A DNA stretch of 64,000 nucleotides, taken from contig NC_007947.1 of assembly GCF_000013705.1 (NCBI RefSeq), positions 1,364,001 through 1,428,000 on the forward strand, given 5' to 3'. The stretch is from Methylobacillus flagellatus KT. Lineage in GTDB: Bacteria > Pseudomonadota > Gammaproteobacteria > Burkholderiales > Methylophilaceae. The position numbers were made by a program, and so were the translations under genes. Under the pieces are notes generated by a model. That model had not been told where the DNA came from. It did not search any database and saw nothing but the letters and a program-made list of their open reading frames with translations. This document shows, in pieces, positions 35,474-46,609 of the stretch (position 1 is its first letter; every line of letters begins with the position of its first letter).

Positions 35474-37513
35474 GTGATTGTCACTTTTCCCAACAGCAAA
35501 TACAAGCTTTTCCAGCCTTTCCCTCCAGCAGGCGACCAGCCGGCGGCAATCGAAGCGTTGACGGCTGGGGTGAACGAAGGACTGAAGTTCCAGACATTGC
35601 TCGGTGTGACGGGCTCCGGCAAGACGTATACCATGGCGAATGTCATTGCCCGCACGGGTCGTCCTGCGATTGTGATGGCGCCGAACAAGACATTGGCCGC
35701 TCAGCTGTATTCGGAATTCAAGGAATTCTTTCCGCAGAATGCCGTGGAGTACTTCGTCTCATACTATGACTATTACCAGCCGGAAGCCTATGTGCCTTCG
35801 CGTGACTTGTTCATCGAGAAGGACTCCAGCATCAACGACCATATCGAGCAGATGCGGCTGTCTGCCACCAAGGCTTTGCTAGAGCGGGAAGACAGTATTA
35901 TTGTTGCCACGGTATCAGCGATTTACGGTATTGGTGATCCTGGTGAATATCATGGCATGGTGCTGCATATCCATCTGGGCATGAAAATCAGTCAGCGCGA
36001 TATCGTCAACAAGTTGATCGCCATGCAGTATGAGCGCAACGACTTTGATTTTTCCCGTGGTACATTCCGTGTCCGCGGCGATGTGCTCGATGTGTTTCCT
36101 TCGGAAAACAGTGAAACCGCAGTGCGCATCAGCCTGTTCGACGACGAGATTGAGAACATTACCTTGTTCGATCCATTGACCGGGCAGATTTTCAACAAGA
36201 TCCACAATTTCCGCATCTTTCCGTCGAGCCATTATGTGACGGCACGCGAGGCCACGATCCGCGCGATGGAAACCATCAAGCAGGAGTTGCGGGAGAGGGT
36301 GGATTTCTACATCAAGACCGGTAAGCTGGTAGAGGCGCAACGCATTGAACAGCGTACGCGCTTCGACTTGGAGATGCTCAACGAAATCGGCTTCTGCAAG
36401 GGGATCGAGAACTACAGCCGGCACTTGACAGGCAGGCAGCCCGGCGATGCACCGCCGACATTGATCGACTACCTGCCCAAGAATGCGCTCATGATCATCG
36501 ATGAGAGCCATGTCACTGTGCCGCAGATTGGTGGGATGTACAAAGGTGACCGTGCGCGCAAGGAAAACCTGGTCGATTATGGCTTTCGCCTGCCGTCGGC
36601 CATGGATAATCGGCCGCTCAAGTTCGAAGAGTTCGAGCGCATCATTCCGCAATGCATTTTCGTGAGTGCGACACCGGCAGAGTATGAAGCCACGCACCAG
36701 CAGCGCATCGTTGAACAGGTGGTGCGGCCTACAGGACTGATCGATCCAGAAATCATCGTCAAGCCTGCGGATACACAAGTGGATGATTTGCTGTCTGAAA
36801 TCAAGCTCAGGGTCGAAGCAGGCGAGCGCGTATTGGCCACGACGCTTACTAAACGTATGGCGGAAGATCTCACGGACTACCTGTCAGAACATGGCGTGCG
36901 GGTAAGATACCTGCACTCCGACATCGATACAGTAGAGCGCGTGGAAATCATCCGCGACCTGCGCCTGGGCGAGTTTGACGTGCTGGTGGGCATCAACCTG
37001 TTGCGCGAAGGTCTGGATATTCCCGAAGTATCGCTGGTGGCAGTGCTTGATGCTGACAAAGAGGGCTTTCTGCGCTCAGAGCGGTCATTGATCCAGACTG
37101 CCGGGCGCGCGGCCCGCAACCTCAATGGCAAGGTCATCTTTTATGCCAACAAGGTGACGCGATCCATGAAGCTGGCAATGGACGAAACCCAGCGCCGTCG
37201 TGCCAAGCAGATGGCTTTCAACGCCGAGCACGGCATTACGCCTAAAGGCGTCAACAAGCGTATCAAAGACATCATTGAAGGTGTCTACAGTAAAGAAGAC
37301 CATCAGCGGGACCGCAAGGTGGCCGAAGAGCGGGCCAGTTATGCCCAGATGACCGAAAAGCAGTTGGTCAAGGAAATGAAGCGTCTGGAGAAAGCCATGC
37401 ACGAGAGCGCAAAAAATCTGGAGTTTGAAAAGGCTGCCGAGTATCGCGATCAGCTGAGAAAGCTCAAGAATAATTTCTATGGTGCGGAAGTGACGGATGA
37501 GTTGGCGGATTGA
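35474..37513 (+). CDS. uvrB: Excinuclease ABC subunit B
   Basis: Nucleotide excision repair helicase-like damage-verification protein, 679 residues from GTG 35474 (reads [13 protein letters not shown], the usual UvrB beginning; GGTGA lies 5 bases upstream). Walker [11 protein letters not shown], the beta-hairpin [16 protein letters not shown]-like IIDESH, helicase motif [11 protein letters not shown], and a C-terminal UVR domain ([17 protein letters not shown]) that binds UvrC. Longer in-frame starts at 35462 and 35465 add unsupported residues. Confidence 0.97.
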   Translation: MIVTFPNSKYKLFQPFPPAGDQPAAIEALTAGVNEGLKFQTLLGVTGSGKTYTMANVIARTGRPAIVMAPNKTLAAQLYSEFKEFFPQNAVEYFVSYYDYYQPEAYVPSRDLFIEKDSSINDHIEQMRLSATKALLEREDSIIVATVSAIYGIGDPGEYHGMVLHIHLGMKISQRDIVNKLIAMQYERNDFDFSRGTFRVRGDVLDVFPSENSETAVRISLFDDEIENITLFDPLTGQIFNKIHNFRIFPSSHYVTAREATIRAMETIKQELRERVDFYIKTGKLVEAQRIEQRTRFDLEMLNEIGFCKGIENYSRHLTGRQPGDAPPTLIDYLPKNALMIIDESHVTVPQIGGMYKGDRARKENLVDYGFRLPSAMDNRPLKFEEFERIIPQCIFVSATPAEYEATHQQRIVEQVVRPTGLIDPEIIVKPADTQVDDLLSEIKLRVEAGERVLATTLTKRMAEDLTDYLSEHGVRVRYLHSDIDTVERVEIIRDLRLGEFDVLVGINLLREGLDIPEVSLVAVLDADKEGFLRSERSLIQTAGRAARNLNGKVIFYANKVTRSMKLAMDETQRRRAKQMAFNAEHGITPKGVNKRIKDIIEGVYSKEDHQRDRKVAEERASYAQMTEKQLVKEMKRLEKAMHESAKNLEFEKAAEYRDQLRKLKNNFYGAEVTDELAD

Positions 37514-37590
37514 ACCGTGCGGCAAACCCCTACGTATGTTGAAGGCATAAGCTGGGGTTCCTCGGAATAAAGTGTATGTTCCTCAAAAGA

Positions 37591-37620
37591 AAAAGCCCTG
37601 ATAAGTCAGGGCTTTTTTTT
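37591..37620. terminator. Bidirectional terminator between uvrB and rne
   Basis: AGCCCTG-N6-CAGGGCT stem flanked by an A tract on the left and eight T residues on the right. Confidence 0.9.
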
Positions 37621-37634
37621 AATGCTGCTTGAGC

Positions 37635-40349
37635 TTATTTCTGAGTTTCCACCATCACCAGCTCTTCGCTGACTGCGGCTTCCTTGGCCGCTTTTTGTTG
37701 CCAGGCTGCAGGTTTGCGAGGGGCGCGAGGCGCAGGCGCTTCCTCAACAGCGATGACTGCTTGAATGGCTTCGGCCTTGGTTTCTACCAGTTGCAAGCCA
37801 GAATCCATCAAGTCGGCCGGCTTCTCTGCTTCAACCTTGCGGCGGCGAGGTGCACGGGGCTTCTTTTCAGGCTTCGCAGCTTCAGTAGGCGCTTCATCCG
37901 CCAACGCCTCAAGAGGTTTTTCCTGCTTGGTATCAGCAGGACTCTCGGCTAAAGGCTCGCTCAAGTGAGCTGATTTTTCTTCCTTGGTCCGAGTTTCCTT
38001 AACTGCCGTTGCATCAATGGCAGGCAGGCTTTCTTCAGTCACGACCACATCTTTCCTGATGGCGGGCGCAGGCGCTTCCTTTTGGGGCGCAGCTTCAGTT
38101 GCAGTATGGACCGTCTCGGTGTTTTCCTTCACCTGGGTGATGGGCGCTGCTTCCGGGGTGGTGGGGGCTGTCTTGGCCTCCACTGGTCGCTCAGCTGCCT
38201 CAACGGATGCAATAGGTGCTGCGGCTGCGGCATGCAATTCTTCCGCTGCTTGCTGGCGGTTTTCGCGGTTTGCATTGTCGCTGCGGGGCTGGCGCTCGCG
38301 GCGGCCGTTGCGTCCGCGGCGGTTGCCACGTTGTTCGCTGTTGGCCTCTATAGGAGTTTCAGACTGCAGCGATGGGGTGGGCTGCGGCTGTTGCACCTTG
38401 GGCTGGCGCTCGTTGCGCTCCGGACGCTCGGCTCTTTCTTGACGGCCTTGAGCGGCGCGCTGTTCTGCCTGTTGCGGGCGGCGCTCCTGTTGACTCCGTT
38501 GTTCCTTGCGCTGCTCTTGACGCTGCTCGTTTTGCATCTGTCGATCGTTGCCGGTTCGTTCGCTGGCGCTACGCTCGTTACGCCTGTTGTTGCGGCGTGG
38601 GTTCCGGTTGCTGTCGCGCTGCTGGGTTTCTTCCTGTGGCTTGACTTCGGGTTTGGGCGCAGCGACGCTGGCTAGCCAAGACTTGAAGCGATGGAGCAGG
38701 GATGTGCTGCTGGGTTTTTCTTTTTCCCTGGCTGCGGCGGGTGCGGGAGAAGCTGGGGTAATCCCCTTGACGGCGGCTTCGGCTTTTGCAGGCTTTGGTT
38801 CCTGGGCGAGTGCCGTCTCGAGAGTCTCGGACGGCAGCTCAACCATTTCATAGCTGGCCCGGCCTGTTTCTTCCACATCATCATGGCGAATGCGCAGGAT
38901 GTTGTAGTTGGGAGTCTCCATGTGGATGTTGGGAATCAGCACTACCTGTACGCCCATGCGCTGCTCGATCTTATGGATTTCCGAACGCTTTTCGTTGAGC
39001 AGGAAAGTGGCTGCTTCGACAGGAAGCTGCACTTGAATGATGGCGCTGTTCTCTTTCATGGCTTCTTCCTGCGTGATACGCAGGATATGCAAAGCGGTCG
39101 ACTCTATGCCACGAATATGGCCTGTGCCATGGCAACGCGGACAAGGGATATGGTTGCTTTCGCCGAGGCTGGGGCGTAGGCGCTGGCGCGAAAGCTCAAG
39201 CAGGCCGAAGCGCGAGATCTTGCCGGTCTGCACACGAGCGCGGTCATGGTGAAGCGCTTCACGTAGACGGTTTTCGACTTCGCGCTGGTTGCGCTGGTTT
39301 TCCATGTCGATAAAGTCGATGACGACAAGGCCGCCCAAGTCGCGCAGGCGCAGTTGGCGTGCGACTTCGTCCGCAGCTTCAAGGTTGGTGTTGAATGCAG
39401 TCTGCTCGATGTCGCTGCCCTTGGTGGAGCGGCCAGAGTTGACGTCTACGGATACCAGGGCCTCGGTATGGTCAATGACGATCGCGCCGCCGGAAGGCAA
39501 GCGCACTTCGCGCGCAAAGGCGGACTCGATCTGGTGCTCGATCTGGAAGCGGGAAAACAGCGGGATTTCATCACGGTAGAGCTTGACGCGCGATACATTG
39601 TTCGGCATCACGTGGTTCATGAACTGCACGGCTTGCTCATAGATGTCGGGCGTGTCGATGAGAATCTCGCCGATATCCGGCTGGAAATAGTCACGGATCG
39701 CGCGAATGACCAGGCTGCCTTCCTGGTAGATCAGGAATGGGCCGCTCTGGATGGTGGAGGCGCTTTCAACGGCAGTCCATAGTTGCAGCAGATAGTTGAG
39801 GTCCCATTGCAGTTCTTCCACACTGCGACCAATCCCTGCGGTACGGGCAATGATGCTCATGCCGCTGGGGACTTGCAGCTGCGCCATGGTGTCGCGTAAC
39901 TCGTTGCGCTCTTCACCTTCGATACGGCGGGAAACACCGCCACCCCGAGGGTTGTTCGGCATCAGCACCAGGTAGCGTCCAGCAAGCGAGACAAAAGTGG
40001 TGAGCGCAGCTCCCTTGTTGCCGCGCTCGTCCTTGTCTACCTGCACGATCAGCTCCTGGCCTTCCTTCAGCACATCCTGGATGCGTGGGCTGCGGCCTGC
40101 ATCGCTATCGTTCAGGAAGTAACTGCGGGCGATTTCCTTGAAGGGAAGAAAGCCATGGCGGTCGGTACCGTAATTGACAAAAGCGGCTTCGAGAGAAGGT
40201 TCTATACGGGTGATGACACCCTTGTAGATGTTGCTCTTGCGTTGTTCTTTGCCTGCGGACTCGATATCAAGATCGATGAGTTTCTGTCCGTCGACGATTG
40301 CGACGCGTAGTTCTTCTGATTGCGTCGCATTAAATAGCATGCGTTTCAT
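37635..40349 (-). CDS. rne: Ribonuclease E
   Basis: Essential endoribonuclease of the RNA degradosome, 904 residues. The catalytic half has the S1 domain (about 35-120), the 5' sensor region, and catalytic Asps in [10 protein letters not shown] and [10 protein letters not shown]. The zinc-link CPRCHGTG allows tetramer formation. The C-terminal half is disordered: first an Arg/Gln/Asn-rich RNA-binding stretch, then Ala/Pro/Glu/Lys-rich sequence with AR-rich patches (KPRAPRRRK) and a conserved-looking tail. This gives full-length RNase E rather than RNase G. Divergent from rluC, as in E. coli. Confidence 0.97.
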   Translation of the reverse strand: MKRMLFNATQSEELRVAIVDGQKLIDLDIESAGKEQRKSNIYKGVITRIEPSLEAAFVNYGTDRHGFLPFKEIARSYFLNDSDAGRSPRIQDVLKEGQELIVQVDKDERGNKGAALTTFVSLAGRYLVLMPNNPRGGGVSRRIEGEERNELRDTMAQLQVPSGMSIIARTAGIGRSVEELQWDLNYLLQLWTAVESASTIQSGPFLIYQEGSLVIRAIRDYFQPDIGEILIDTPDIYEQAVQFMNHVMPNNVSRVKLYRDEIPLFSRFQIEHQIESAFAREVRLPSGGAIVIDHTEALVSVDVNSGRSTKGSDIEQTAFNTNLEAADEVARQLRLRDLGGLVVIDFIDMENQRNQREVENRLREALHHDRARVQTGKISRFGLLELSRQRLRPSLGESNHIPCPRCHGTGHIRGIESTALHILRITQEEAMKENSAIIQVQLPVEAATFLLNEKRSEIHKIEQRMGVQVVLIPNIHMETPNYNILRIRHDDVEETGRASYEMVELPSETLETALAQEPKPAKAEAAVKGITPASPAPAAAREKEKPSSTSLLHRFKSWLASVAAPKPEVKPQEETQQRDSNRNPRRNNRRNERSASERTGNDRQMQNEQRQEQRKEQRSQQERRPQQAEQRAAQGRQERAERPERNERQPKVQQPQPTPSLQSETPIEANSEQRGNRRGRNGRRERQPRSDNANRENRQQAAEELHAAAAAPIASVEAAERPVEAKTAPTTPEAAPITQVKENTETVHTATEAAPQKEAPAPAIRKDVVVTEESLPAIDATAVKETRTKEEKSAHLSEPLAESPADTKQEKPLEALADEAPTEAAKPEKKPRAPRRRKVEAEKPADLMDSGLQLVETKAEAIQAVIAVEEAPAPRAPRKPAAWQQKAAKEAAVSEELVMVETQK

Positions 40350-40946
40350 TGTGTACTCCCGCGCTCTTCAAGCGGGCAGCAGGCCGTGCATGGCTTCTGG
40401 GGCAGCAGCGGTATGACTGAAACTTCCATGTATGCGCCTGCTCAATGAGGCAGGCGATAACAACACGATACGAGCAGATCAAAGTCCGCAAGAGGTAACG
40501 CGAAGCAATAGTTTCTCAATTTTTCAGCTAGGCAGTTCTTTGCCTTCAGGCTGCTTTTTCCTTATATGCGTTTTTAGTGCAGTTTTGAGGTGTCGTCTTG
40601 GGCCACCCGGAAAAAGATTTTCTAATACTGTTGTGCCACAGTATCAGCTTGAATTTGTTAACGAAAGCTTTCGTAAACTATTGGGTCTAAACCCCGGTAC
40701 GTCTATTTCTGTCTCGGATTAGCCGTCATTATCGGCTAATATGCTATCTATTCAGTATATCCTGGGCTGTTGCGCCACATGAGCTGTATCGGTCTGCGGC
40801 GGCTAGAGCGCATCTATTTAGTTGTTGCAAATCGCTACTTGATGTTGATTGGCGAGCGAGTTAACCAAGGTATTTTTTTGTTCCAGTTGTCATTCTTGAA
40901 GAAGCGCTTAGCGCATTGACCTCAAGATGGTCGTAGTATAGGTGAG
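40350..40946 (-). promoter_or_regulatory. Long rne leader / divergent rne-rluC region with several hairpins
   Basis: A 597-base gene-free interval. It contains TACTGT-N6-ACAGTA (40626-40643), the perfect palindrome ACGAAAGCTTTCGT (40661-40674), and TTAGCCG-N7-CGGCTAA (40719-40739). In E. coli the long rne leader folds into hairpins through which RNase E degrades its own mRNA; a similar autoregulatory leader is plausible here, though no sequence identity to it is claimed. The 96-codon open frame at 40432-40722 is not supported. Confidence 0.5.
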
Positions 40947-41927
40947 ATGATTCATTTAAGCAAAACAAGAAATCAATATAACCCTGCCGTCGTCAACCTG
41001 CTCACCATTGATGAAGCTAGTGAAGGCCAGCGTGTTGATAATTTTCTGGCAAAGATACTCAAGGGTGTTCCTAAAAGTCATATTTATCGCATTCTGCGTA
41101 GCGGAGAAGTTCGCGTCAACAGTAAGCGCGTGGATTCAAGCTGTAAGCTCAATCTGGGTGACCAGGTGCGCGTGCCGCCGGTGCGTATGGCGCAGCCGCA
41201 AGCCGAATCGGTCGCAAGGCCGCAGGCTTCCAGGTTTGAGGGCGCCATTATTTTCGAGGACGAGGCATTGCTGGTCATCGACAAGCCGGCTGGGTTCGCC
41301 GTGCACGGCGGCAGCGGCATTAGCCGCGGGGTGATCGAGCAACTGCGCCTGGAACGTCCGCATGCCAAGTTCCTCGAGTTGGTGCACCGCCTGGACCGCG
41401 AAACCTCCGGCGTGCTGCTGCTCGCCAAGAAACGCGTGGCGCTGGTCAATCTGCATGACGCCATCCGAAACAACCAGACCGACAAGCGCTACCTGGTGCT
41501 GGTGCATGGCAAATGGACCGACCAGAAGCGCCGGGTCAAGTTGCCTCTGCATAAATTCGTACTGCCAAGTGGGGAGCGCAGGGTGGCCGTGCAGGATGGC
41601 GGCCAGAATTCCGACACTATCTTCTACCTGCGCAAGCCCTTGGGGGAGTTCACCTTGTTGGAAGCCCAACTTGTCACCGGTCGTACCCACCAATTGCGCG
41701 TGCAATTGTCGCACCTGGGTTTCCCGATTGCCGGTGATGATAAGTATGGTGACTTTGCCCTGAACAAATCCTTGCAGAAGCGTGGTTTGAAACGCATGTT
41801 CCTGCATTCTGCGGAAACGAATTTACGACATCCCGTGAGTGGAGAAAAATTGAAATTGATCGCACCTTTACCTGATGAGCTTAATAAATTTATTGAAATG
41901 CTGAGCGTGGAGTCCAAGCATGGCTAA
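40947..41927 (+). CDS. rluC: 23S rRNA pseudouridine synthase C
   Basis: RluC/RluD-family enzyme of 326 residues: N-terminal S4 RNA-binding domain (about 28-90, QRVDNFLAKIL), and the catalytic motif HRLDRETSGVLLLAK with the Asp nucleophile. RTHQLRVQLSHLGFPIAGDDKYG follows as two blocks. The family isomerises U955, U2504 and U2580 of 23S rRNA in E. coli. The next gene begins within its last codons (8-base overlap). Confidence 0.95.
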   Translation: MIHLSKTRNQYNPAVVNLLTIDEASEGQRVDNFLAKILKGVPKSHIYRILRSGEVRVNSKRVDSSCKLNLGDQVRVPPVRMAQPQAESVARPQASRFEGAIIFEDEALLVIDKPAGFAVHGGSGISRGVIEQLRLERPHAKFLELVHRLDRETSGVLLLAKKRVALVNLHDAIRNNQTDKRYLVLVHGKWTDQKRRVKLPLHKFVLPSGERRVAVQDGGQNSDTIFYLRKPLGEFTLLEAQLVTGRTHQLRVQLSHLGFPIAGDDKYGDFALNKSLQKRGLKRMFLHSAETNLRHPVSGEKLKLIAPLPDELNKFIEMLSVESKHG

Positions 41928-42576
41928 GCGGTTTGACCTCATTGTGTTCGACTGGGATGGCACGCTGGCCGACTCTACACAGATCATCGTCGATAGCATT
42001 CGCAGGGCTGCCGTGGAAACCGGCCTGAAAGATCCTGGGCAGGAAGCGGCAAGCAGCATTATCGGTTTGGGGCTGCGCGAGGCGATCGAGCAGTTGTTCG
42101 GTGTGATGACGCAGGAGCAGATCCAGCAGATGGCAGCCCGCTACAATATGTATTACAACGCACACCAGGATGACGTCGTGTTGTTCGACCATGCGTACGA
42201 CACTGTGCGCAGGCTCAATGAGCAGGGTTATATGCTAGGGGTGGCCACCGGCAAGGGGCGTCGCGGATTGAATCATGCGTTGGCCCATAGCGGCCTGGGA
42301 GAGTTCATCCATGCCACGCGTTGTGTCGACGAGTGTCCTTCCAAGCCACATCCGCAGATGCTGCTCGAGCTCATGGGCGAGTTTGGCGTCGAGCCAGAAC
42401 GCACATTGATGATCGGGGATACCAGCTTCGATTTGCAGATGGCACAAAATGCCAAGGTATCCAGCCTGGGGGTGACCTATGGCGCCCATCCATTGGAACG
42501 TCTGCTCCCACATTCTCCACTGGCGCATTTCGATGATTTTGCTACACTCAGCCAGTGGCTGCAGGAAAATGCCTGA
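41920..42576 (+). CDS. HAD-superfamily hydrolase, phosphoglycolate-phosphatase-like
   Basis: Protein of 218 residues with motif I DWDGTLADS, motif II VATGKGRRG and motif III/IV IGDTSFDLQMA, and a helical cap domain between I and II. It groups with Gph-like phosphatases linked to rluC in many betaproteobacteria. The substrate is uncertain. It overlaps rluC by 8 bases at its start, and the decayed Rieske gene by 8 at its end. Confidence 0.9.
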   Translation: MAKRFDLIVFDWDGTLADSTQIIVDSIRRAAVETGLKDPGQEAASSIIGLGLREAIEQLFGVMTQEQIQQMAARYNMYYNAHQDDVVLFDHAYDTVRRLNEQGYMLGVATGKGRRGLNHALAHSGLGEFIHATRCVDECPSKPHPQMLLELMGEFGVEPERTLMIGDTSFDLQMAQNAKVSSLGVTYGAHPLERLLPHSPLAHFDDFATLSQWLQENA

Positions 42577-42908
42577 TTGGCCTGAGCGCTGATCTGGAAG
42601 ATGGCGGCTGCGGCATACTTCAAGCTGCCGGAACTTGGCTGCCCCATGTCCCTGGATTAAACGCTAAAGGCCCATGTCCATGCTAACCAGCGTGCGCATA
42701 TCCCATTGGCGCCGAACTGGAACCATGACCAGTTTTCTGATGTCAGTGCGCAGTACCTGATCTGCGCTGACCATGCTGCGCATGTTTTCGGCCGGACATA
42801 GGGAATTTGTGTAGCGAGGCCATGCCATGGATAGCGCTTGCGCCTGTTCATGTCGAAAAGCAACAACACAACATATTGATCAACCTGGAAAGCTTAATGA
42901 ATGTCTGA
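42569..42908 (+). pseudogene. Degraded Rieske [2Fe-2S] protein gene
   Basis: Similarity to small Rieske ferredoxins is spread over three frames. LEDGGCGI is read from about 42594, YFKLPELG from 42616, then AHIPLAPNWNHDQFSDVS and QYLICADHAAHVFG in the same frame, an in-frame TAG at 42799, ICVARPCHG, another TAG at 42832, and finally LAPVHVEKQQHNILIN in a further frame ending at 42908. The first cluster ligand Cys (expected NQCAH) is Arg (NQRAH); the second site (CADH) is still visible. It overlaps the HAD gene and sppA by 8 bases each, as an intact operon member would. Clearly non-functional. Confidence 0.75.
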
Positions 42909-43839
42909 CAACTATCCTAACGGCTCCAACTGGGAGCGTGAAACACTGCATCAGCTTGCCTTGGCTACGGTCAAGGAGCAACGGCGTTCGCGCCAATGGG
43001 GTATTTTCTTCAAGTCACTTGGGTTCCTTTACCTGTTCATTATCCTGTTCTACATCACAGGGTGGAATGAAGGTCGATCTGCCTCGATGGAGCATACGGC
43101 ATTGATTGATATCGATGGTGTGATCGGTAGCGATGATGTGGTGAATGCGGATAGTGTGATTGCAAGCCTGAAGTCCGCATATGAAAGTAAGGGAACCAAG
43201 GGCATCATTCTGCGCATCAACAGCCCTGGCGGCAGCCCGGTCCAGGCCGGCATCATTAATGATGAGATCAAACGCCAACGCAAGCTGCACCCTAATATCC
43301 CGATATATGCCGTGGTGCAGGATGTATGTGCATCTGGCGGCTATTACATCGCAGTGGCAGCGGACAAGATTTTCGTCGACAAGGCCAGCATCGTCGGCTC
43401 GATCGGTGTATTGATGGATGGGTTCGGTTTTACGGGTGCCATGGACAAGGTTGGCGTAGAGCGGCGACTGATGACGGCAGGGGAGAATAAGGGGATGCTG
43501 GATCCATTTTCGCCTGTCAGTCCAAAGCACAGGGAATTCGCTCAGCAGATGCTGGACCAGATCCATGCCCAGTTTATTGCCGTAGTGCGGGAAGGCCGCG
43601 GGAAGCGTCTCAAGGAAACGCCTGAAACATTCAGCGGCTTGTTCTGGAGTGGTGAAAGCAGTGTGGCCATGGGGTTAGCCGACGGCTTTGGTAGTTCTGA
43701 CTATGTAGCGAGGGAAGTGATCAAGCAAGAAAACCTAGTTGACTTCACTGCCAAGGAGGGGTTGGCTGACCGGTTTGCCAAGCGCCTAGGGGCAAGCGTG
43801 AGTGCGAGTGTGCTTGGCAGGAAGTTCGGTTTGGAATAA
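42901..43839 (+). CDS. sppA: S49-family signal peptide peptidase SppA
   Basis: Inner-membrane serine protease of 312 residues, the short SppA form. An N-terminal anchor helix (FLYLFIILFYITGW, about 41-54) is followed by one ClpP-like protease domain with INSPGGSP, the Ser nucleophile in CASGGYYIA and the downstream general-base Lys region. It degrades cleaved signal peptides. It ends the rluC-HAD-(Rieske)-sppA operon. Confidence 0.93.
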   Translation: MSDNYPNGSNWERETLHQLALATVKEQRRSRQWGIFFKSLGFLYLFIILFYITGWNEGRSASMEHTALIDIDGVIGSDDVVNADSVIASLKSAYESKGTKGIILRINSPGGSPVQAGIINDEIKRQRKLHPNIPIYAVVQDVCASGGYYIAVAADKIFVDKASIVGSIGVLMDGFGFTGAMDKVGVERRLMTAGENKGMLDPFSPVSPKHREFAQQMLDQIHAQFIAVVREGRGKRLKETPETFSGLFWSGESSVAMGLADGFGSSDYVAREVIKQENLVDFTAKEGLADRFAKRLGASVSASVLGRKFGLE

Positions 43840-43866
43840 CTGCACGCGTAGCGGTGCTCAATCAAT

Positions 43867-43896
43867 AAGAAAGCCACGATATTTCGTGGCTTTCTT
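43867..43896. terminator. Bidirectional terminator between sppA and pgi
   Basis: Perfect 13-bp arms (AAGAAAGCCACGA and complement) with a 4-base loop and a T-rich right side. Confidence 0.88.
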
Positions 43897-43926
43897 AATT
43901 TCTATTGTCTTGGACGGTGGGCTTGT

Positions 43927-45594
43927 TTAGGTGCCCGAGGATTGTGTCCGCGATTTGAAGTAATTCATCAGGCCATTGGTCGAGCTGTCGTACTCAGTCG
44001 ATGCCTGATCTTCGCTCAGCTGAGGCAGGATTTTCTTGGCAATTTGCTTGCCGTATTCTACGCCCCATTGGTCAAAGGAGTTGATGTTCCAGATGATGCC
44101 TTGCACGAATATCTTGTGTTCGTAGATCGCGATCAGCTTGCCCAGGGTCTTTGGCGTCAGCTTGTCGAACAGGATGGTGGTGCTTGGGCGGTTTCCCTCA
44201 AAGACTTTGTGCGGCAGCAGGGTTTCCAGCGCTTCACCAGTCAATCCTTGCGCAACCAGTTCGGCCTTGGCTTCATCCAGTGTCTTGCCCTGCATGAGCG
44301 CGCTGGTTTGCGCGAAGCAATTGGCCAGCAGGATGAGGTGGTGTTCATTGCCATTTTTGCCCATGCTGTAGTGGCTCTGCAGTGGCATCATGAAATCGCA
44401 GGGGATCAGACGGTTGCCCTGGTGGATCAGTTGGTAGAACGCATGCTGGCCGTTGGTGCCAGCCTCGCCCCAGATGATGGGGCCGGTGGTGCATTGCACA
44501 ATGCGGCCGTCTCGGGCGACAAACTTGCCGTTACTTTCCATATCGGCTTGCTGCAGGTAGGCAGGGAAGCGGGCAAGCCCCTGGTCGTAAGGCAGGATGG
44601 CGAGGCTGTCTGCACCGAAGAAATTGTTGTACCAGATGCCCAGCAGCGCCATGATCACGGGAATGTTCTGCTCCAGCGGCGCATTCTTGAAATGCCGGTC
44701 GATTTCGTAGCCGCCTTGCAGCAACTCCTCGAAATGATCCATGCCGATGTAGATGGCAATCGAGAGGCCGATTGCGGACCATAGGGAATAGCGCCCGCCT
44801 ACCCAATCCCAGAATTCGAACATATTGGCGGCATCGATGCCGAACTTGCCGACTTCGTCCGCATTGGTGGAAATCGCGACGAAGTGTTTTGCAACGTGCG
44901 CCTCATCCTTGGCTGCCTGCAGGAACCAGCTGCGGGCAGAGCGCGCATTGGTCATGGTCTCCTGGGTGGTGAAAGTCTTGGAAGCGACGATGAACAAAGT
45001 GGTTTCCGGATCGCAGCGTTCCAAGGTCTGGGCGAGGTGGGTGCCGTCGATATTGGACACGAAATGCGCGTTCAGCCCAGCCTGGGCATAAGGCTTGAGC
45101 GCCCCGCACACCATGACTGGGCCGAGGTCCGAGCCGCCGATGCCGATGTTGACGACATCGGTAATGCGCTTGCCTGAGTAGCCTTTCCATTCCCCAGAGC
45201 GGATGCTGGTGCTGAATTTACGCATCTGGGCCAGTACGCGGTTGACGTCGGGCATGACATCCTTGCCATCCACATATACGGGCGTATTGCTACGGTTGCG
45301 CAAGGCGGTATGTAGTACAGCACGGTTTTCCGTAAAGTTGATCTTCTCGCCCGCGAACATGCGGTCACGCCATTCCTCGACCTTGGAGTCGCGCGCGAGC
45401 TTGAACAGTAGCGGCAGGGTTTCATCCGTGATGCGGTGCTTGGAGTAGTCCAGCAACAGGCCTTCCGCTTCCAGGGAGAACTTTTCGAATCTGCGCCCAT
45501 CCTTGGTAAACATGTCCCGCATCTGCAGGGGGAGGACTTCTTGATAATGGGCACTGAGATCATGCCAGATCGGACAGTTTGTTGGATTTGTCAT
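43927..45594 (-). CDS. pgi: Glucose-6-phosphate isomerase
   Basis: Interconverts glucose-6-phosphate and fructose-6-phosphate; in ribulose-monophosphate methylotrophs it also joins the oxidative cycle. It has 555 residues of the long E. coli type. Signatures [25 protein letters not shown] and [10 protein letters not shown] (catalytic Lys region) are present. Monocistronic, convergent with sppA and divergent from rpsF. Confidence 0.97.
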   Translation of the reverse strand: MTNPTNCPIWHDLSAHYQEVLPLQMRDMFTKDGRRFEKFSLEAEGLLLDYSKHRITDETLPLLFKLARDSKVEEWRDRMFAGEKINFTENRAVLHTALRNRSNTPVYVDGKDVMPDVNRVLAQMRKFSTSIRSGEWKGYSGKRITDVVNIGIGGSDLGPVMVCGALKPYAQAGLNAHFVSNIDGTHLAQTLERCDPETTLFIVASKTFTTQETMTNARSARSWFLQAAKDEAHVAKHFVAISTNADEVGKFGIDAANMFEFWDWVGGRYSLWSAIGLSIAIYIGMDHFEELLQGGYEIDRHFKNAPLEQNIPVIMALLGIWYNNFFGADSLAILPYDQGLARFPAYLQQADMESNGKFVARDGRIVQCTTGPIIWGEAGTNGQHAFYQLIHQGNRLIPCDFMMPLQSHYSMGKNGNEHHLILLANCFAQTSALMQGKTLDEAKAELVAQGLTGEALETLLPHKVFEGNRPSTTILFDKLTPKTLGKLIAIYEHKIFVQGIIWNINSFDQWGVEYGKQIAKKILPQLSEDQASTEYDSSTNGLMNYFKSRTQSSGT

Positions 45595-45898
45595 TGCGGG
45601 TTATGTGGTTATTGGTAGTCTTTAAAGTGGTTTGGCCATCTGTCTGTTTGCGAGGCTTGGTGTTGAGCTGGCATCTCATCCGATGCAGCTTGACGTATAT
45701 GTATGACCAAGTTCAATCCTGACGATTCTATTCAATTCTGAGTAAATAGACAATTTTAGTATTCAGCACTTTCCTCAGGATGCCCGAGGCGGTGTAGGTT
45801 GTGATTGATTCATTGACGTTTTTAGGCTATAGTCGCCGGTTTTCCACCTTGCCTCACCGTTGCGCATGCGGGAGGCTATCAATCCAAAAGGAGATTCT
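45595..45898 (+). promoter_or_regulatory. pgi-rpsF intergenic region with rpsF promoter
   Basis: TTGATT (45805-45810), 17-bp spacer, TATAGT (45828-45833) forms a good sigma-70 promoter for the rpsF operon, about 66 bases before the ATG. The remaining left part is AT-rich pgi promoter space without recognisable motifs. Confidence 0.65.
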
Positions 45899-46294
45899 AT
45901 GCGACATTATGAGATCGTTTTCATTGTCCATCCGGACCAGAGCGAGCAAGTACCTGCCATGATCGAGCGTTACCGTACGCTCGTGACTTCGAATGGCGGT
46001 ACCATCCATCGCCTGGAAGACTGGGGCCGCCGCCAGCTGGCTTACCCAATCCAGAAAATCCACAAGGCACATTACGTGCTGATGAATATCGAAGTCAGCC
46101 AGGAAGTATTGAACGAACTAGAGCATGCATTCAAGTTCAACGATGCAGTATTGCGTCACCTGACCCTGAATACCGACGAAGCTGTGACTGCGCCATCCCC
46201 AATGATGAAGGAAGAGAAGTCCAAGTCATTGCTGGCCAAGGACGAGGCTGCTGCACCTGCACCTGCGCCCGCAACAGAGCAGGCCACCGCTTAA
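45899..46294 (+). CDS. rpsF: 30S ribosomal protein S6
   Basis: Protein of 131 residues starting [17 protein letters not shown], a typical S6 N-terminus, with the [10 protein letters not shown] core. The C-terminal about 35 residues are an Ala/Pro/Glu-rich tail ([15 protein letters not shown]). The start at 45899 has an excellent ribosome-binding site (AAAGGAGA); the longer frame from 45860 is not used. First gene of rpsF-priB-rpsR-rplI. Confidence 0.97.
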   Translation: MRHYEIVFIVHPDQSEQVPAMIERYRTLVTSNGGTIHRLEDWGRRQLAYPIQKIHKAHYVLMNIEVSQEVLNELEHAFKFNDAVLRHLTLNTDEAVTAPSPMMKEEKSKSLLAKDEAAAPAPAPATEQATA

Positions 46295-46297
46295 ATA

Positions 46298-46597
46298 GTG
46301 AGCTTGAACAGGCTGGAGTTGGACGGCGAGTTCACGCAATTGGCGGAACTGCGCTACACCCCGGCAGGAATACCAGTATCGAGCTTCGTCCTGAAGCATG
46401 TGTCTGAACAGGTCGAGGCGGGAATGAAGCGCAAGGTTGAATGCGACGTGTCAAGCATGGCGATGGGGCCACTGGCACTGGAAGCGCAAAACATCAGCGA
46501 GGGGTCGAGTGTGAAAGTGACCGGGTTTCTCGCAAAGCGCAGCCTCAAGAGTTCGCAGCTGGTATTGCATATACAAACATTGGAAAGAATTATCTGA
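46298..46597 (+). CDS. priB: Primosomal replication protein N (PriB)
   Basis: Single-strand-DNA-binding OB-fold protein of 99 residues that stabilises PriA at stalled forks. It starts at a GTG 3 bases after rpsF. It reads LELDGEFTQLAELRYTPAG and ends in the SLKSSQLVLHIQTLERI strand typical of PriB/SSB. Its position between S6 and S18 is the standard beta/gammaproteobacterial order. Confidence 0.95.
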   Translation: MSLNRLELDGEFTQLAELRYTPAGIPVSSFVLKHVSEQVEAGMKRKVECDVSSMAMGPLALEAQNISEGSSVKVTGFLAKRSLKSSQLVLHIQTLERII

Positions 46598-46609
46598 AAG
46601 GTTTTCATC

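Noticed and set aside
40432..40722. 96-codon open frame in the rne-rluC gap
   Set aside because: Overlaps the hairpins of the rne leader and shows no protein family character.
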